A DNA stretch of 64,000 bases from Liriodendron chinense (GCA_003013855.2 PVNU02004100.1:1028501-1092500), one strand, 5' to 3'; numbered from the stretch's first letter, positions 11,530 to 22,815 are shown. Notes: generated by a model not told the origin, from the sequence alone. A program made the numbers and translations.

Positions 11530-12178
11530 GGGGCTGTTTCGATACTTGCATTTGCCTGTTATGGTTTTACAGGCTGTAAACACATTAGCTGTGATCTGAA
11601 ACCTGGCCAAAAACCATGTTTCAGATTACAGGTAAAGTCGTTACAGCTAAAAAGACATTATACACAATAGAACACAATGGTTGATGCACACTCGTGATGT
11701 GTGGGGCCCACTGTAATGTGTACAATACATCCAATCTGTCCATAATGTGCTTCCCTTGATGCTCTCCTATGGCCCCAAAAAACAGCTTCATTGATCATCA
11801 AATGGACCACACGAGAGAGAAGGATGGGACATCCACCATTAAAAACTTCTAGATTGCATTTGGGGCCACTGTGATGGGTGGAAGACATCCAATCTGTCTG
11901 GTGTGTGCATGCTTTGATGCTCTCCTAGGGCCCAAAAAAGATCTAGTCCTTTATGTGATTTGCTGATTTTGACAGGATTTACACCCTCAAGCTCTATGTG
12001 GTGTGAATACCTACTTTATACATTGTAAACGCTCTACAAGTTAACCAAGCACATAATCTGTTTACCTGATTACCACTTAAAAGCCAAACAGAATAGCATG
12101 TAAACAGTTTCCTCCTGAAACTCTTTTCAGGTGTAAAGTGCTGACAGCTTAAAACCTAACAGGCATCCAAACGACCCC
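11530..12178. mobile_element. Inner MITE nested near the left end of the 11467-14253 element
   Basis: It starts GGGGCTGTTTCGAT and ends ATCCAAACGACCCC. The inner ends also match: GCCTGTTATGGTTTTACAGG on the left against GCCTGTTAGGTTTTAAGCTG read from the right end. It is about 650 bp with no coding capacity. Direct flanking duplications are not clear. Confidence 0.55.
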
Positions 12179-13150
12179 TTAAAATGCATGGTTTTTTTAA
12201 GGCAGGGAACTGTCAAATGCATGGTTTTTTTAAATCCCCACACCCATAAAAACCAAGGACGCATATCCACGAAAGGAAAGACTTCCTTAAAAGCAATAAT
12301 AGCTATTTCTTTGCAATAATGGGCTGAGAATTCCATAGATGCTCTATAATCCAAAAGACTTGTAGCTAAATTCCCAAACAGTGGACTCCAGGATTTACCT
12401 AATATAAAAATCCAATGCAAATCCATGATCATAGATTTATCAAATTTGCTGTTCTTTCCTAATCCAAGACAGGGCCTTGGAACAAAAAAAAAAAAGGAAG
12501 CTTCAAGTCCAGCATGAGAAACCAGAAGGCAATTTAAAACAAACACTGGAAGCAGCCAAATGATCCAATCAGATAACACGAAGATGTTAAAAAAGACCCT
12601 ATAAATGTAATCCAGCATTTAGCTAAGAGATGTATGTCTCATGGCCTGTCCAAGGAGTTCATGGCAGCAAAGCTGCTCCTCAAGGCAATGGAATATGAGA
12701 CCTGCCCCTTGACAGAGGAGCCCCACAAAGTAAGGACCCTCAACATCAACAGGCATTTTTCTGTGACGTTTACAAAGGAATATACAAACATTGGATGTCT
12801 GCTCCATTTTGTGAAGGACGTTTTTACCCAAAAACCTCCCCTGTCACAACTGAAAGGAAAGATGCAACACAGAAAATGAAAAGTGTGCAACATTAATGCA
12901 GTAGAATGCAATGGAAGCTGTAAAGTCCACCATGAAAAACCAGAAAGCCACTTCAAAACAAAAGCCACCAGACAGGTAAATAATCAAATCAGATAAACAG
13001 AAACATACTATCAAAAGAAGACACAAAAAAAAACAATCCTAAGCTGCCTTATACAAGCGTGTGAGCTTATCAAAGCTCTATAACAAACAAAAAAACAAAC
13101 TCCATTTGTGTTGCACACGTGTGCTGAAATAGGGCCGTTGGATTCACGAC
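12179..13150. other. Unassigned filler inside the outer TIR element
   Basis: No conserved protein is encoded. Open frames here have no recognisable domain and are interrupted by simple repeats. Two short segments around 12540-12620 and 12900-13030 repeat the same text (AACCAGAA, CAAACACTGGAAGCAGCCAA/CAAAAGCCACC, ATCCAATCAGATAA), suggesting an old local duplication. Confidence 0.5.
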
Positions 13151-13580
13151 CGCACATGCCACACATGTATGCATTTTATCCACGCCGTCCATCCACTTTG
13201 CCATCTTATTTTAAGGCATGAGCCCAAAAATGATACAGATACAAATCTCGGGTGGACCACACCACAGGAAAACAGTGGGGATTGATGCCTACCGTTGAAA
13301 ACTTTTTGGGGGCCACAGAAGTTTGGTATCGGGCTGATTTTTTTTTTTTCCCTTCATCTAGGTCTACGTGGCCTTATCAAGAGGTTGGATGGAAAATAAA
13401 CATTACAGTGGGCCCTAGGGAGATTTTAATGGTGGACGTTCAATCCCCACTGTTTTCCTGTGGTGTGGTCCACCCGATATTTGTATCTGTCTCATTTTGG
13501 GCTCGTGCCTTAAAATAAGATGGAAAAATGGATGGACGGCGTGGATAAAATGCATACATCATGGTGGGGCCCACAGAGAT
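13150..13580. mobile_element. Foldback element (best preserved copy)
   Basis: Two arms of about 120 bp are near-perfect inverted copies: TGTATGCATTTTATCCACGC on the left pairs with GCGTGGATAAAATGCATACA on the right, and TCTCGGGTGGACCACACCAC with GTGGTGTGGTCCACCCGATA. A loop of about 170 bp separates them. It has no coding capacity. This family recurs at 18228, 18765, 19105, 22505, 44930, 45240, 45560 and 46140. One copy is nested in the 11467-14253 TIR element. Confidence 0.85.
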
Positions 13581-13638
13581 TTGAAACCACACCTTATACC
13601 GGGACTAGCTGATCCGCGCCCCAGAAAAGGGCAAAGCG

Positions 13639-13770
13639 TAAAAAAAATAATAATAATAAAAAAAAAAATTAAAAATAAAAACAACGAAAGAAAGAAGAAA
13701 AGGAAAGAGTTTTAACTCACCTGGGAGGCGGAGGCGGAGGCGGAGGCGGAGACGGAGACGCAGGGAGGGA
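13639..13770. repeat. Simple-sequence patch: A/T-rich run and (GGAGGC)n
   Basis: An A-rich AATAATAATAAAAAA segment (about 13639-13680) is followed at 13726-13765 by tandem GGAGGCGGAGGC hexamers. Proline/arginine open frames over it are low-complexity artefacts. Confidence 0.9.
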
Positions 13771-14441
13771 TTTGCGAGAGTCTGAGAGAGGGATATGGAG
13801 ACTGAGAGAGACGGAAGGTGTTTTATAGCCTTTGGAATCACCAACCGTCTTCAATAGAAGTAAAGAACTCACCCACCGACTGCTTGGGAGCTTCAATGGC
13901 ATACTTCAATGGCAGCCTTCAATGCTAGCCGTCAATGGCAGCCTTCAATGCCAGCCGTCAATGGCCGCTCGTCCTTCAAATCGTCTACATGCAAGCAAAC
14001 GCCTCTTCAATGCAACTGCGAATCTCTCCTACATTCCGATTTCAAAAGAAGGTAGCCGTTGCCTGCAACAAAGTCACCTGTGACTTGATTAACACCTATT
14101 TTGCCTATGACTTTTCTTGCTTCTTTACTTGATACAAAGTTACAGGTTGTAACTTTGTTACCTATAACATTTCTCCCCCAAACACAAACTGTAACAAAGT
14201 TAACCTGCATCTTTGTTACATTTTAAAGAAGTTATAGGCATCCAAACGACCCCTTAAGTGGGTCCTCCTACAAGCTATCTATTTTGCTTCCTAAAGTGTA
14301 TCGTACAACCCCAATTCCTCAACTCCCCTGCTGGGCTGGGCTGGGCAGGGCAGGGCAGGGACCTGGTTCCTTAGCTCATGGGCTGGAATTGGGCATTTTT
14401 CGTCCCATTCGATTGCAACCGTCAGAAGAAGAGAACGTTAC

Positions 14442-14983
14442 CTTCTGTAGAATCCTTTCATCTTGTCATTCAAGGTTCCCCTGAATCCAGTCCCCAGAAT
14501 CCCTTTCCCAACAGGAAGAAATCCATCAAATGCAAGCACCAAGATATCATCCTCTTCAACCAAGACAACTTCCGAAGGACGAGAAACTTCCCGACGCCTC
14601 CGCAGAAAACACATCATCATCATCATCAACATCGTCGCCGCTGCCGTTGTCGTCATCATCATCGTATCAATCTCTTCTCTTAACAGCAAACAAATCAAAG
14701 CAAGAACGAAAGCAAAAAAAATGGCTTTTTCTTCAGTTCTTGCCTTGTGAGATTGTTGAGTCTTGAACCAGACCGATCCATCCTTGATGGAGAGATCGGC
14801 AGCGTTGAGGACGGTGAATTTGGTCTTTGCAGTGACATCGACGTCGATATTGATGGTGCCGGTGAATTTGCAGGTGGAGAGATCGGGTCTGAGGTTGAGA
14901 TCGTAGCGTTTCGGGGCTACGAATTTCGGCAGCCGAGGCTGGCCTTTGAACTGCTGTAGCTCGGCTTTCTCAGTCTCCGCCAT
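14442..14983 (-). CDS. APM1: M1 aminopeptidase (APM1-like), first exons with the start codon
   Basis: The start codon at 14983 gives MAETEKAELQQFKGQPRLPK, then FVAPKRYDLNLRPDLSTC and the FTVLNAADLSIKDGSVWFK segment, the N-terminal beta-domain of plant M1 aminopeptidases. The homologous text resumes at about 14605 as SEVVLVEEDDILVLAFDG and runs to LNDKMKGFYR, with a clean donor AGAAG/GTAACG at 14442. Between them (about 14612-14745) lies an ATG-repeat-rich insert that keeps the frame open. It is probably a short intron, perhaps with a GC donor (CACAAG/GCAAGAAC), although I could not find an acceptor in the matching phase. The enzyme would be a cytosolic or membrane-associated zinc aminopeptidase. 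The next exon is at 11032-10930. Confidence 0.88.
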
Positions 14984-15435
14984 GATTCCTTTTGCTTCCT
15001 TCCCTTCCGCTCCGCTTCCGCCCTCCCTTTTTAAAATGGTCTACTTGGAGGAGATCTTCTGCTAGAAGAGTGCACTCTGGATCCGAGTCCAACCTTACAC
15101 GCAAGCACTCCGAATCCGAGTCCCGCCTTTTTTTAAATGTTTGCGTAATATCGGATTCGTATTGGAATCGTTGCAGCCGAGCCGCTCGCTGTGCTGTATA
15201 TTTAAAATCCACTCCTTCCATCAGGCAAAGCATCATTCTGTGCTCTTTTGGGAGCTTGTATTAGGAATATATTGGAATCCAAATCAGCATATCACTGGAA
15301 TCAATGTGATGCCAAATTTAGTGTCTGACAGCTAGTAATTGAAATGCACTGAAATCCAAACCTTCTATTTTATCTTTTGCTTTGTTTTATTTTGGGTCTC
15401 TACTCTCGGCTCACAGGTAGACTCACATGAGTTTT
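14984..15435 (-). promoter_or_regulatory. Likely 5' UTR and promoter region of the aminopeptidase gene
   Basis: This sequence lies directly upstream of the start codon at 14983. It includes a purine-rich leader on the minus strand (about 14984-15030). A TATATTTAAAAT stretch near 15196 could, on either strand, hold a TATA-like core. No element can be assigned from sequence alone, and the retrotransposon relic at 15436 bounds it. Confidence 0.4.
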
Positions 15436-16640
15436 TGTAACAGCCTGAAATTTCAAGAGTTGAGTATAAATTTGATCCCTGATATTTCGGGTGTCACCCA
15501 TGACTATACAAATGTGCGTTATACAAACATTTCATCCACATAGCATCAAATCATAATGACAAGTCAAGTTAAGCAGAAATGAGGACATAACTATAATTAA
15601 GTGAGCTAAGACTAAAATATACAGTACCACGTCTCGTAAAAAGGGGGGTCCACTCAACAGTTCTAACTAGGCCTCATCTAGTGCACTTATACTTGGGGTA
15701 TCTGCATCGATGAAAATATCCTAGTTAGTATTTTCAAATACCATCCCAGGATTGGGAGTAAGTGATCAACTCAGTAGTTACCTTAAGCTACTCAAGCACA
15801 AATGTAATCAGACGTAGGTAATCAAACGGACATACATATATAACAGTCAAGAGTGTAGACATAGAACCGTTTTGGTCACAGCAGACGGTGGGTGGCACCT
15901 ACTACATCACCCGCATAGACCCGAGCCAATAGTGAGTGGCACCACCATATCACCAGCACAGACCTAAGCCACCAGTGAATGAGGCATCACCTTATCACCC
16001 ACACAACCACATCTTGTAATCTCAATGCATGAAGTGCAAATGTATGCCCGATCACCCTTTTAATCAAAGTAGACAGTGAGTGGCACCACTACATCACCTG
16101 CACAAACCCGAGCCGACAATGAGGGAGGCACCACATCATCACCCGCACACAATGCATGCCATGCCGAACCATGCACAATTAACTGAGTTGTTAATTAGTC
16201 CATTTAGCATCCAACCAGTTAGCGAAGCCACCGTACCAATGCTTTGTCACCCGGCCAAATTAGGACCATCTGGCTCTCTGCATGGCGAATGCGTATCATT
16301 GCCAATAACCTCTCGATCCAAGTATGGTTAGACAGTGACTCATTGGCCATGCCAAACTCAAGCAAAGGATCATCACCCAACTACTAGTATGAATAATTAA
16401 TTCAGAGATGTGGGCTTGCTACTCAAAACTAAACCAATACACGCCCGAGGCATTCGAGCAGTGCTCCAGCACAGAACAGTCGATCGGGTATTTGATAGGG
16501 ACTGCTCGAACAACCATCTATCATCTCTATCTGTGCTCAATGGTCACTATGGGGAGGGCACCACCCCAACGTAGGCCGACAACTCGGGCATAGGTCCTAC
16601 GCCACTATGCCCGACTAATAACTCTTGAGTCTTGAAGCAT
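15436..16640 (-). mobile_element. Gypsy LTR relic C (partial)
   Basis: It begins TGTAACAGCCTGAAATTTC, nearly identical to the start of the solo LTR at 46515. Homology continues through the internal block with GGTGGCACC...ACCCGCACA and the paragraph ending GCCCGACTAATAACTC near 16620. After that the sequence diverges, and the second half and the terminal GCGTTACA are missing. Confidence 0.8.
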
Positions 16641-17300
16641 GATAATGCTCGGCTATAACCTCTTAGCTAAGGCTAAGAGGTGAAGCTTGTGAGTAGTAAT
16701 CATGTTGAATTCGTTTTAATTCAAGTACTCTACTTTAAGTTAGATTTTAAGTTCTAGTTTGAATAAAAAGTTAGTATTTTTATATGTTTTATGAGAGTTC
16801 ATGTACTTCAGGACATGGGTTCCTTACAATTTCTCTGAGATTATCATGTTTGGATTGATTAGATTCGAATTGTAGTAATCCCTAAGCGTACCATAGTCCA
16901 TTGGCATAATCGTTGCTTCGAAGGCTACATATTCGACTTCTACGTTCTTCATCAATAATAGAATTTTATTCTTCAACTTAAGTGGGGATTGTTTGTATTT
17001 AAATGTTATATCTTCCAACTAGAAGAGAGATTGAACTTCAATTCTAGTTGTGTTATGCTTAAATGAATAAATTCACATGGGGCTACCACAAGTGGATCCT
17101 TGAGGCCTTAGTTCCCTTTAAATTACAGATTTTTTACAAGTTACTGTTTTAAGCTAGTTTATAAATTTGGACTTCTAAATAAGTGAATTTGAAATTGCCG
17201 AAATAACTTGAATTGGTTTACCTAATTCCCTGTGGATCGACATCGGTCTTCCCGAGATTTATTACTACATCGCAGCCTTACACTTGAGGCGAGCGAACAT
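16640..17300 (-). mobile_element. Possible LTR-retrotransposon fragment of another family
   Basis: The stretch 17222-17290, read on the minus strand, contains GGAAGACCGATGTCGATCC followed by ACAGGGAATTAGG. I recall this kind of segment from LTR-region repeats of plant gypsy elements. The remaining bases are AT-rich and carry no protein motif. No LTR borders could be set, so this is a weak call. Confidence 0.3.
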
Positions 17301-17505
17301 AACCTTCCCGGTCCACTGTGATGTTTATATGCCGTCCATATGGTCCATAAGGTCATTCCTTCTAGACGAACTTTCGTACTAGTTTGATCCAAAATTTTCG
17401 TCACCCCAAGGATGTTTCAATGTCCCATGTCGTAACATGATCTGGCAAAACGGATGGATGGAGTGGATTCTTACAAACATCACGGTGGCCCCCACCTAGC
17501 TTCTG
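17300..17505. mobile_element. Foldback element, shortened copy
   Basis: The left arm has CACTGTGATGTTTATATGCC with GTCCATATGG. The right arm has ACGGATGGATGGAGTGG with ACATCACGGTGGCCCCCAC. The arms are short and diverged compared with the 13150 copy. Confidence 0.5.
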
Positions 17506-18227
17506 ATTCCCTTTCTCTTTTTCATAAACCTCTCAAAGAAAGCTGCTTTTAGCTTATTACATCGAATTCTCTTGAAATTGTGACTTCATATTTCAAAAAA
17601 GGAAGCGGGGTTCATATTTCAAAAACCCTAAACCCTTCTTCTCTTGAAATCGTTGGATTCTCATTCTCCAAACTCACGTACGTATCTTTCTGCATAGCCC
17701 ATCTGGCAGGCCATACCCTCAATCGGTTACAGTTTAAGAGAGTAAAAATGTGCATTTCCCCCTCTTCCCTTTTTAGAACACTGGCCTGTAAGTCACTCAC
17801 AGGGAAGTAACTTGTCACTCCGGCCCCATAAAGTTTCCAGGCAATTTTGCTTGTAAGGGCCTATTTGGATGCTCGTAAGTTCTATTAAGTTGTAAGTGAC
17901 TTATATGTAAGTCACTTGCAGGTAACCTGTTTGAATGTAAGGGCCTGTTTGGTAAAACTTATTTTTGGCACTTCTCATTTAAATGACATGTTTTCAGTGA
18001 TTTTTCCGGATTCAGATCATTTGGTAAATCCAAAAAAACAAGAGCTTAATTCAAATTTCACTGAAAAAAAGAAGAAGAATTTTTTAAAGCTTTCCTCCAT
18101 TGACTTAAGACTTAATGCAAAACGTAGGAAGTGATTTTGATTTAATTTTTTTATAAATGACAACTTTGCCCTCCATTGGTATCTTTTGTGGGGCTCGTGC
18201 ATGAAGTAGAAGCCTAGTTAATACGGC

Positions 18228-18680
18228 AAAGCTTTTTAGGCCCCATCATGATGCATGCATTATATCCACGCCATTCATCCATTTTGCAAAATCGTTTTGG
18301 GGCATGAGACAAAAAAAAAGAAGAGGCAAACTGAAATCTAAAATGGACCGCACCACAAGAAATTGTAGGGATGACAATGCCCATCGTTGAAACCTTCCTA
18401 GGGACCACCATGATGTTTATTTTCCATCAAATTTGTTCATAAGGTCACACACACCTAGATTAAGGGAAAACAAAAATATCATCTCGATCCAAAACTTCCA
18501 GTGGCCTGTAGGAAGTTATCAATGTTAGGCATTCAATTCCCATTGTTTTTTGTGGTGTGGTCCGGTTGAGCTTTGGATCATAATCATTTTTGCCTCATGA
18601 CCTACAATGATCTGAAAAAATGGATGGATGGTGTGGATATAACACATACTCACTGGTAGGGCCGACAAAACTTTATCACG
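18228..18680. mobile_element. Foldback element copy
   Basis: The left arm CATGATGCATGCATTATATCC with ACGCCATTCATCC pairs with GGATGGATGGTGTGGATATAA on the right. The inner arms TGGACCGCACCACAAG and TTTTGTGGTGTGGTCC also pair. It has no coding capacity. Confidence 0.75.
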
Positions 18681-18764
18681 TGAACACCTTACTGGACTTG
18701 GCAGCTGGCAGGATGTGGATTTCCAAAGGCGTTGCCTTGGGTAGCTAGGTGTTGCTTTGGGTGG

Positions 18765-19045
18765 TTGGGTGGGCCACTGTGATGTTCGTGAGAAGTACAC
18801 TCCAGTCATCCATTTTTCCAGCTCATTTTAGGACTTCATACCAAAAATGAGGTGGATCAGAAACTCAAGTGGGCCATATGAGGGTGAAAAGAGGGGAAAG
18901 AAATGTCTACCGTTGAACTATTTTTCCTACAGTTGAGTTTTGGATCTGCCTCATTTTTTGGGCTCACGACCCAAAATGATATGAAAAAATGGATAGATAG
19001 TGTAGATCTAACACAGACATCATGGTGGAGTTGGCGGAACTTTGC
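18765..19045. mobile_element. Foldback element copy (short)
   Basis: The left arm includes GGGCCACTGTGATGTTC and TCATCCATTTTTCCAG. The right arm includes AAAAAATGGATAGATAG and CAGACATCATGGTGGAG. It directly follows the copy ending near 18680. Confidence 0.65.
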
Positions 19046-19104
19046 CACTGCGGACGGGAGCTGATTAGGTGCGCCCCGGCCTCCACCAAGACAGCGCGGC
19101 CCTG

Positions 19105-19530
19105 ACATTGGGCCCACCTTTATAAGTGTATTCTGCGTCCACACTGTCCATTCGATTTTTCAAATCAGTTGATGGCATGAGCCCAAAAATGAAGTATATC
19201 AAATTCTCAGGTGGACCATATCATAGGAAATAGTGATGATTGACCATTAAGCAGACAAAAGTTTTAGATCAAGCCGATATTTGTTTTTTCCCCTTCATCA
19301 TAGTTTTTTGATCTTATCAACAAGTTAGATGGAAAATAAACATTACAATGGGCCTTAGAAAGTTTTTAATGGTTGTGCATTCAATCGCCACTATTTCCAA
19401 GTAGTATGGTCCACTTTAGATTTGGATCTTCCTCATTTATGGGCTCATGTACTAAAATGGAATGTAAGAGGATGGACAACATGGATATAGAATACACACA
19501 TCAAAGTGGGCCCCATAGTAAGGGTTGCAC
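19105..19530. mobile_element. Foldback element copy
   Basis: The left arm has GGGCCCACCTTTATAAGTG and CACACTGTCCATTCG. The right arm has GGATGGACAACATGGATA and CATCAAAGTGGGCCCC. The middle keeps the AAAATAAACATTACAATGGG segment shared with the 13150 copy. Confidence 0.75.
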
Positions 19531-19599
19531 CCTCTTGGGTGAGCAGATTGGACACTACCCCCACCACGACCTAGCAAGAGATGGACAGTCCTGTTAGAG

Positions 19600-19870
19600 G
19601 TTCTTTGGAGCTCGCTATGTTGTATGTGTTTTATCCACACCGTCCATCCATTTTTACAAATTAGCTTAGGGCATGATCCCAACAAGGAGATTAATGGCTC
19701 AAGGGGACCACGCCACACCACAAGAGGCAAGCAGTGACGATTGAATTCCTGCTGTTGAAAACTTCCCATGGCCCATGTGATTTTTATTTACCATCCAACT
19801 GGTTCGTGAGGTCACATGGACCTGTATGAAGAGAAAGCATAAATATCAGCTTGATCTAAAATTGTTGAAT
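19600..19870. mobile_element. Foldback element, left half only
   Basis: It has GCTATGTTGTATGTGTTTTA then TCCACACCGTCCATCC, GGGGACCACGCCACACCAC and the loop segment TTTATTTACCATCC. The right arm is missing; a different AT-rich sequence follows at 19870-20220 and includes an AAT/AAC trinucleotide run at about 20181-20216. Confidence 0.65.
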
Positions 19871-20924
19871 GATGGATGATAAAAATATAGTGGCTACTAT
19901 ACCTATCAAATAAATTTTTTTGTGCGTGGCTCATTCATTTGACAGGACAATAATTTTTTTAAACTAAAGCATGTTTTATTTATTTATTTATTAAGGTCAT
20001 CAAACCAAAAGTGTGTTGTAGAGGGACCTAGAGATGAATGACCCAATGTTTACTAGTATGCCATGTTGTTATGCGTTATGAGTCATCTCTTGATATGGGG
20101 AGTTATATGATGCTCCACGCTGAGTGTAGTTTCATGATCAACAATGTTGTTAACATAGGGCCACTATGGATGAATCATGCAAATAATAATAATAATAATA
20201 ACAACAATAATAATAAATGTTGGATGATCATAACTTTCAAATAAGCCTCTATTAATTAAATATGAGATGTTTAGTTGTTCTATTTAAGAATATTAATCAA
20301 AGGTTACGATTATTCTATTAAGTATGATAATATTATGTTTGAGAGATGTATATGAATAAGGTACGAGTGTGCCAAGTTTTGTGGCATGACAATAACATAT
20401 TCCATCTCATGCTGTATAGAAGATAGAATTGAGATAATAGGGGCAAATATGACAAATTGTTAAGTTTCAGACATTTATGGATTGTGCTTGCCAAATGATT
20501 TTTTGGTGAAAAAAATACTTAATTTTAGATACTAAGGCCTTTTTCAGACAAATTATCAAACATATTTTTCAATACTTACAAGTACTAAAATTCAGCATTT
20601 TAAGATTTTAGTACTTAGATTAATTTCCAGACTTGATTTTTCAATTTACCAAACGACACCTAAGTTGCAAGTCACTTACCAGTAAGTTAGTTTTTCTTTT
20701 TGAATAACCTGTAAGTTACTTATAGGTAAAAAGCTGTATATTATACTGCACAAAACTTTGAGAAATGAATTGTTTCAAAATATTACAATCATATAAAAAA
20801 AGTATAAAATCAGATATGTCATTTTATTAGGCCTATCGCGATGAATATTTGAGCCAACTCTTAAGCCAAATTAATCATAAAGTGGGCCATAAAAGTGGGC
20901 CCATGAATTAAGCCAAAGTAGCAT

Positions 20925-21540
20925 ATTTTGAAAATAAATCCATTTCGATTACGCCACTTGGCTTACTCTTTTACACTTATCATCGCTGGAATATGTGAGC
21001 AGTCTATAACTCTAACACAATCTTTGAAGTACGGGAAAAACCCCGTACTATTAATTATTTCGGGCAATACACTATTTCTAAGTAGTTTTATGACATCATG
21101 CTGTACAAGTACAATTGCATTAAGCATTCCTTGAAGTGACGACTAATTGTTTTTTCGAAATGCTTAAAATGATGTCGCATAACACGATTCTTAATGTTAT
21201 GACTAATTATATGAAGAAAAATCACTAATTATTCTTTTAGTAACATGCCAAATGTGCCTTACAAGTTATTCTTTTCCTGTATCATGTCACAAAGACGAAA
21301 GAAAATATCTTCGTGCATATGTATGTAGCTGAAACACGTTGGCTTCGGTTAATTAATGATCGCATTTGTAACCTGTGCACCTGTCCAATTTCGTTGATGT
21401 TGTTGTGATTCTTCTAACACATTCTTTTCATTAAGCCAAATAGTCATTAATGCATAGGCCATAGTCATTATAGACATCATATTAAATTCCATCTCAGAAT
21501 CTGAATCTAAATCCATTCCGCAAATAGATCTAAAATTCAA
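20925..21540 (-). pseudogene. PIF/Harbinger (HARBI1-like, DDE_Tnp_4) transposase relic
   Basis: Reading leftwards from 21540, a short acidic and methionine-rich start (MDLDSDSEMEF) is followed by FFRLCDMIQEKNNL and NIKNRVMRHHFKHFEKTIS. Then come RHFKECLNAIVLVQHDVIK, PEIINSTGFFPYFKDC and VRVIDCSHIPAM, then AKWRNRNGF. This order matches the helix-turn-helix-like region and the first catalytic aspartate block (FKDCIGAIDGTHIPA in typical members) of plant Harbinger nucleases. Stops interrupt it near 21270 and at 20966, and the second half, with the remaining catalytic acids, is missing. It explains the GGGCCTATTTGG-type ends of the surrounding 17857-23447 element, for which it was presumably the transposase. 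Confidence 0.85.
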
Positions 21541-22330
21541 AGAATTACTAAGTTAAGAAAGATAAAAACTAAATAAAATAGCATCATAAAAATCTCCTCG
21601 CATTTTAAATTCATGGCCTACAAATTGATGGCTGAGAGCATACACAAAGCAACAATCAATAAAGATGGCCTAACATCAATGACAATCATATATATCCCAA
21701 TATGAGAGATTATTGGTACGTGTCCCATCAATTGAGGAACCCATTAAATCAATGGTTTGGACCACTGAACCACTGGCCCCACTTGTATAAAATCATGATC
21801 CATATGTGCTGTGCATATCCCCAAGACAGGCCACGCTCATACAAAATTGAGGCATGATAATCTTATGATTCCTAAGCAAAAACCATAAATAGCCAATTCA
21901 AACTACAATAAACCATTATGACTTCTCAGCAATCCAAGGAGACTAAGCCACATTAGCACTAATGAAATAGAGGGAATGAAACAATTCAACCACTCTACAG
22001 TTCGATCATTGCTCGCAGTAGTGAAACAAGTAGACAGCAATTAAACAGTTCAGTCATTTTACATGGATGCCAATAGAGGAAACTGAAATTTATAACTTTC
22101 GTGGATGCATGCATTTTTTAACAGAGGAAGCTACAGTTCAGTTGTTTTATTTGGACCCAATGGATGGTCCATGCATTAATAGATTTGAAAGCCCAAGTCC
22201 TTTTTAAGGTGCACCATTGATACAACGATTGGTATGGTTCGACTGTGTGCTCACTGTTCATCCATCCAACCGGTTAACATGGTCAGCATCTAAAATGGAG
22301 AGTATAGATTGGATGGACAGGATTGTGGGG
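21541..22330. other. Unassigned stretch inside the Harbinger element
   Basis: AT-rich sequence without recognisable coding motifs. A second-ORF (Myb-like) protein of PIF elements might once have been here, but no supporting motif is visible. Confidence 0.4.
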
Positions 22331-22815
22331 CTCACCTTGATTCATGGATGGTATCCATGCCGTACATCAACTTTTATGGATCATTTTAGATCTTGGCCCA
22401 AAAAATGAAGCATATCTAAATATCAGGTGGGCCATGGTACAGAAAAAACTGTGTGGAGCACCTTATATTTAGAGTACCACAAAACATATGCAGAACTTTA
22501 ACCGTGTGGGGCCCACACTGAGATAGTTTTTGTATATCCACGCCGCCCATCTGTTTTTACATCTCATTATAGGAAGAGAACCGAAAAATTAAGAGGATTA
22601 AAATCTCAGGTGCACCACGCCATTAGAAACAGTGATGAATGACCATTAAAAACATTTTGTGGACCACACCCATCTTTCACCACTGTTTCCTGTGGTGGGG
22701 TCCACCTGAGATTTGGATTTTCTCATTTTTGGGGCCATGTCCTAGAACGGACTGGAGAAACAGATGGACAGAGTGGATATCCAACACATCGTCAAGGTGG
22801 GCCCGCCCCATGGTA
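22320..22815. mobile_element. Foldback element copy with an extra half-copy
   Basis: A full copy at about 22505-22815 has arms GTGTGGGGCCCACACTG...ATCCACGCCGCCCATCTG and CAGATGGACAGAGTGGATAT...AAGGTGGGCCCGCCCC. A half-copy precedes it at 22320-22440 (CCATGCCGTACATCAAC, TCAGGTGGGCCATGG). It shares the GGACCACACC/TGGGGTCCACCTGAG inner arms with the rest of the family. Confidence 0.65.

Larger units (their letters stand above)
11467..14253. mobile_element. Large TIR element (outer), probably PIF/Harbinger-like, non-autonomous
   Basis: The ends are GGGGTCGTTTGGAT at 11467 and its reverse complement ATCCAAACGACCCC ending at 14253. The flanks are TA-rich (TAA left, TTA right), which fits a 2-3 bp target duplication. 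Subterminal CAGGTAACC/CAGGTTAAC sequences are also inverted. The inside holds a smaller element (11530-12178), a foldback repeat and no transposase. It occupies the aminopeptidase intron between the exons at 11032 and 14442. Confidence 0.65.
17941..20660. mobile_element. Tourist-like TIR element nested in the Harbinger element, with TAA target duplication
   Basis: The ends GGGCCTGTTTGGTAAA and TTTACCAAACGACACC are inverted. They are flanked by TAA at 17938-17940 and TAA at 20661-20663, the target duplication typical of PIF/Harbinger. The flanking sequences on both sides (GTAAGTCACTTGCAGG and GTTGCAAGTCACTTACC) belong to the subterminal repeats of the outer element, so this is a clear insertion. 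The 2.7-kb inside is mostly foldback copies and AT-rich filler with no transposase. Confidence 0.8.

Noticed and set aside
12127..12618. Minus-strand open frame of 163 codons
   Set aside because: It runs through MITE and filler sequence, has no domain signature, and includes duplicated short text; it is likely chance.
14463..14766. Plus-strand histidine/serine-rich frames
   Set aside because: They are antisense to the first aminopeptidase exons and their ATG-repeat insert.
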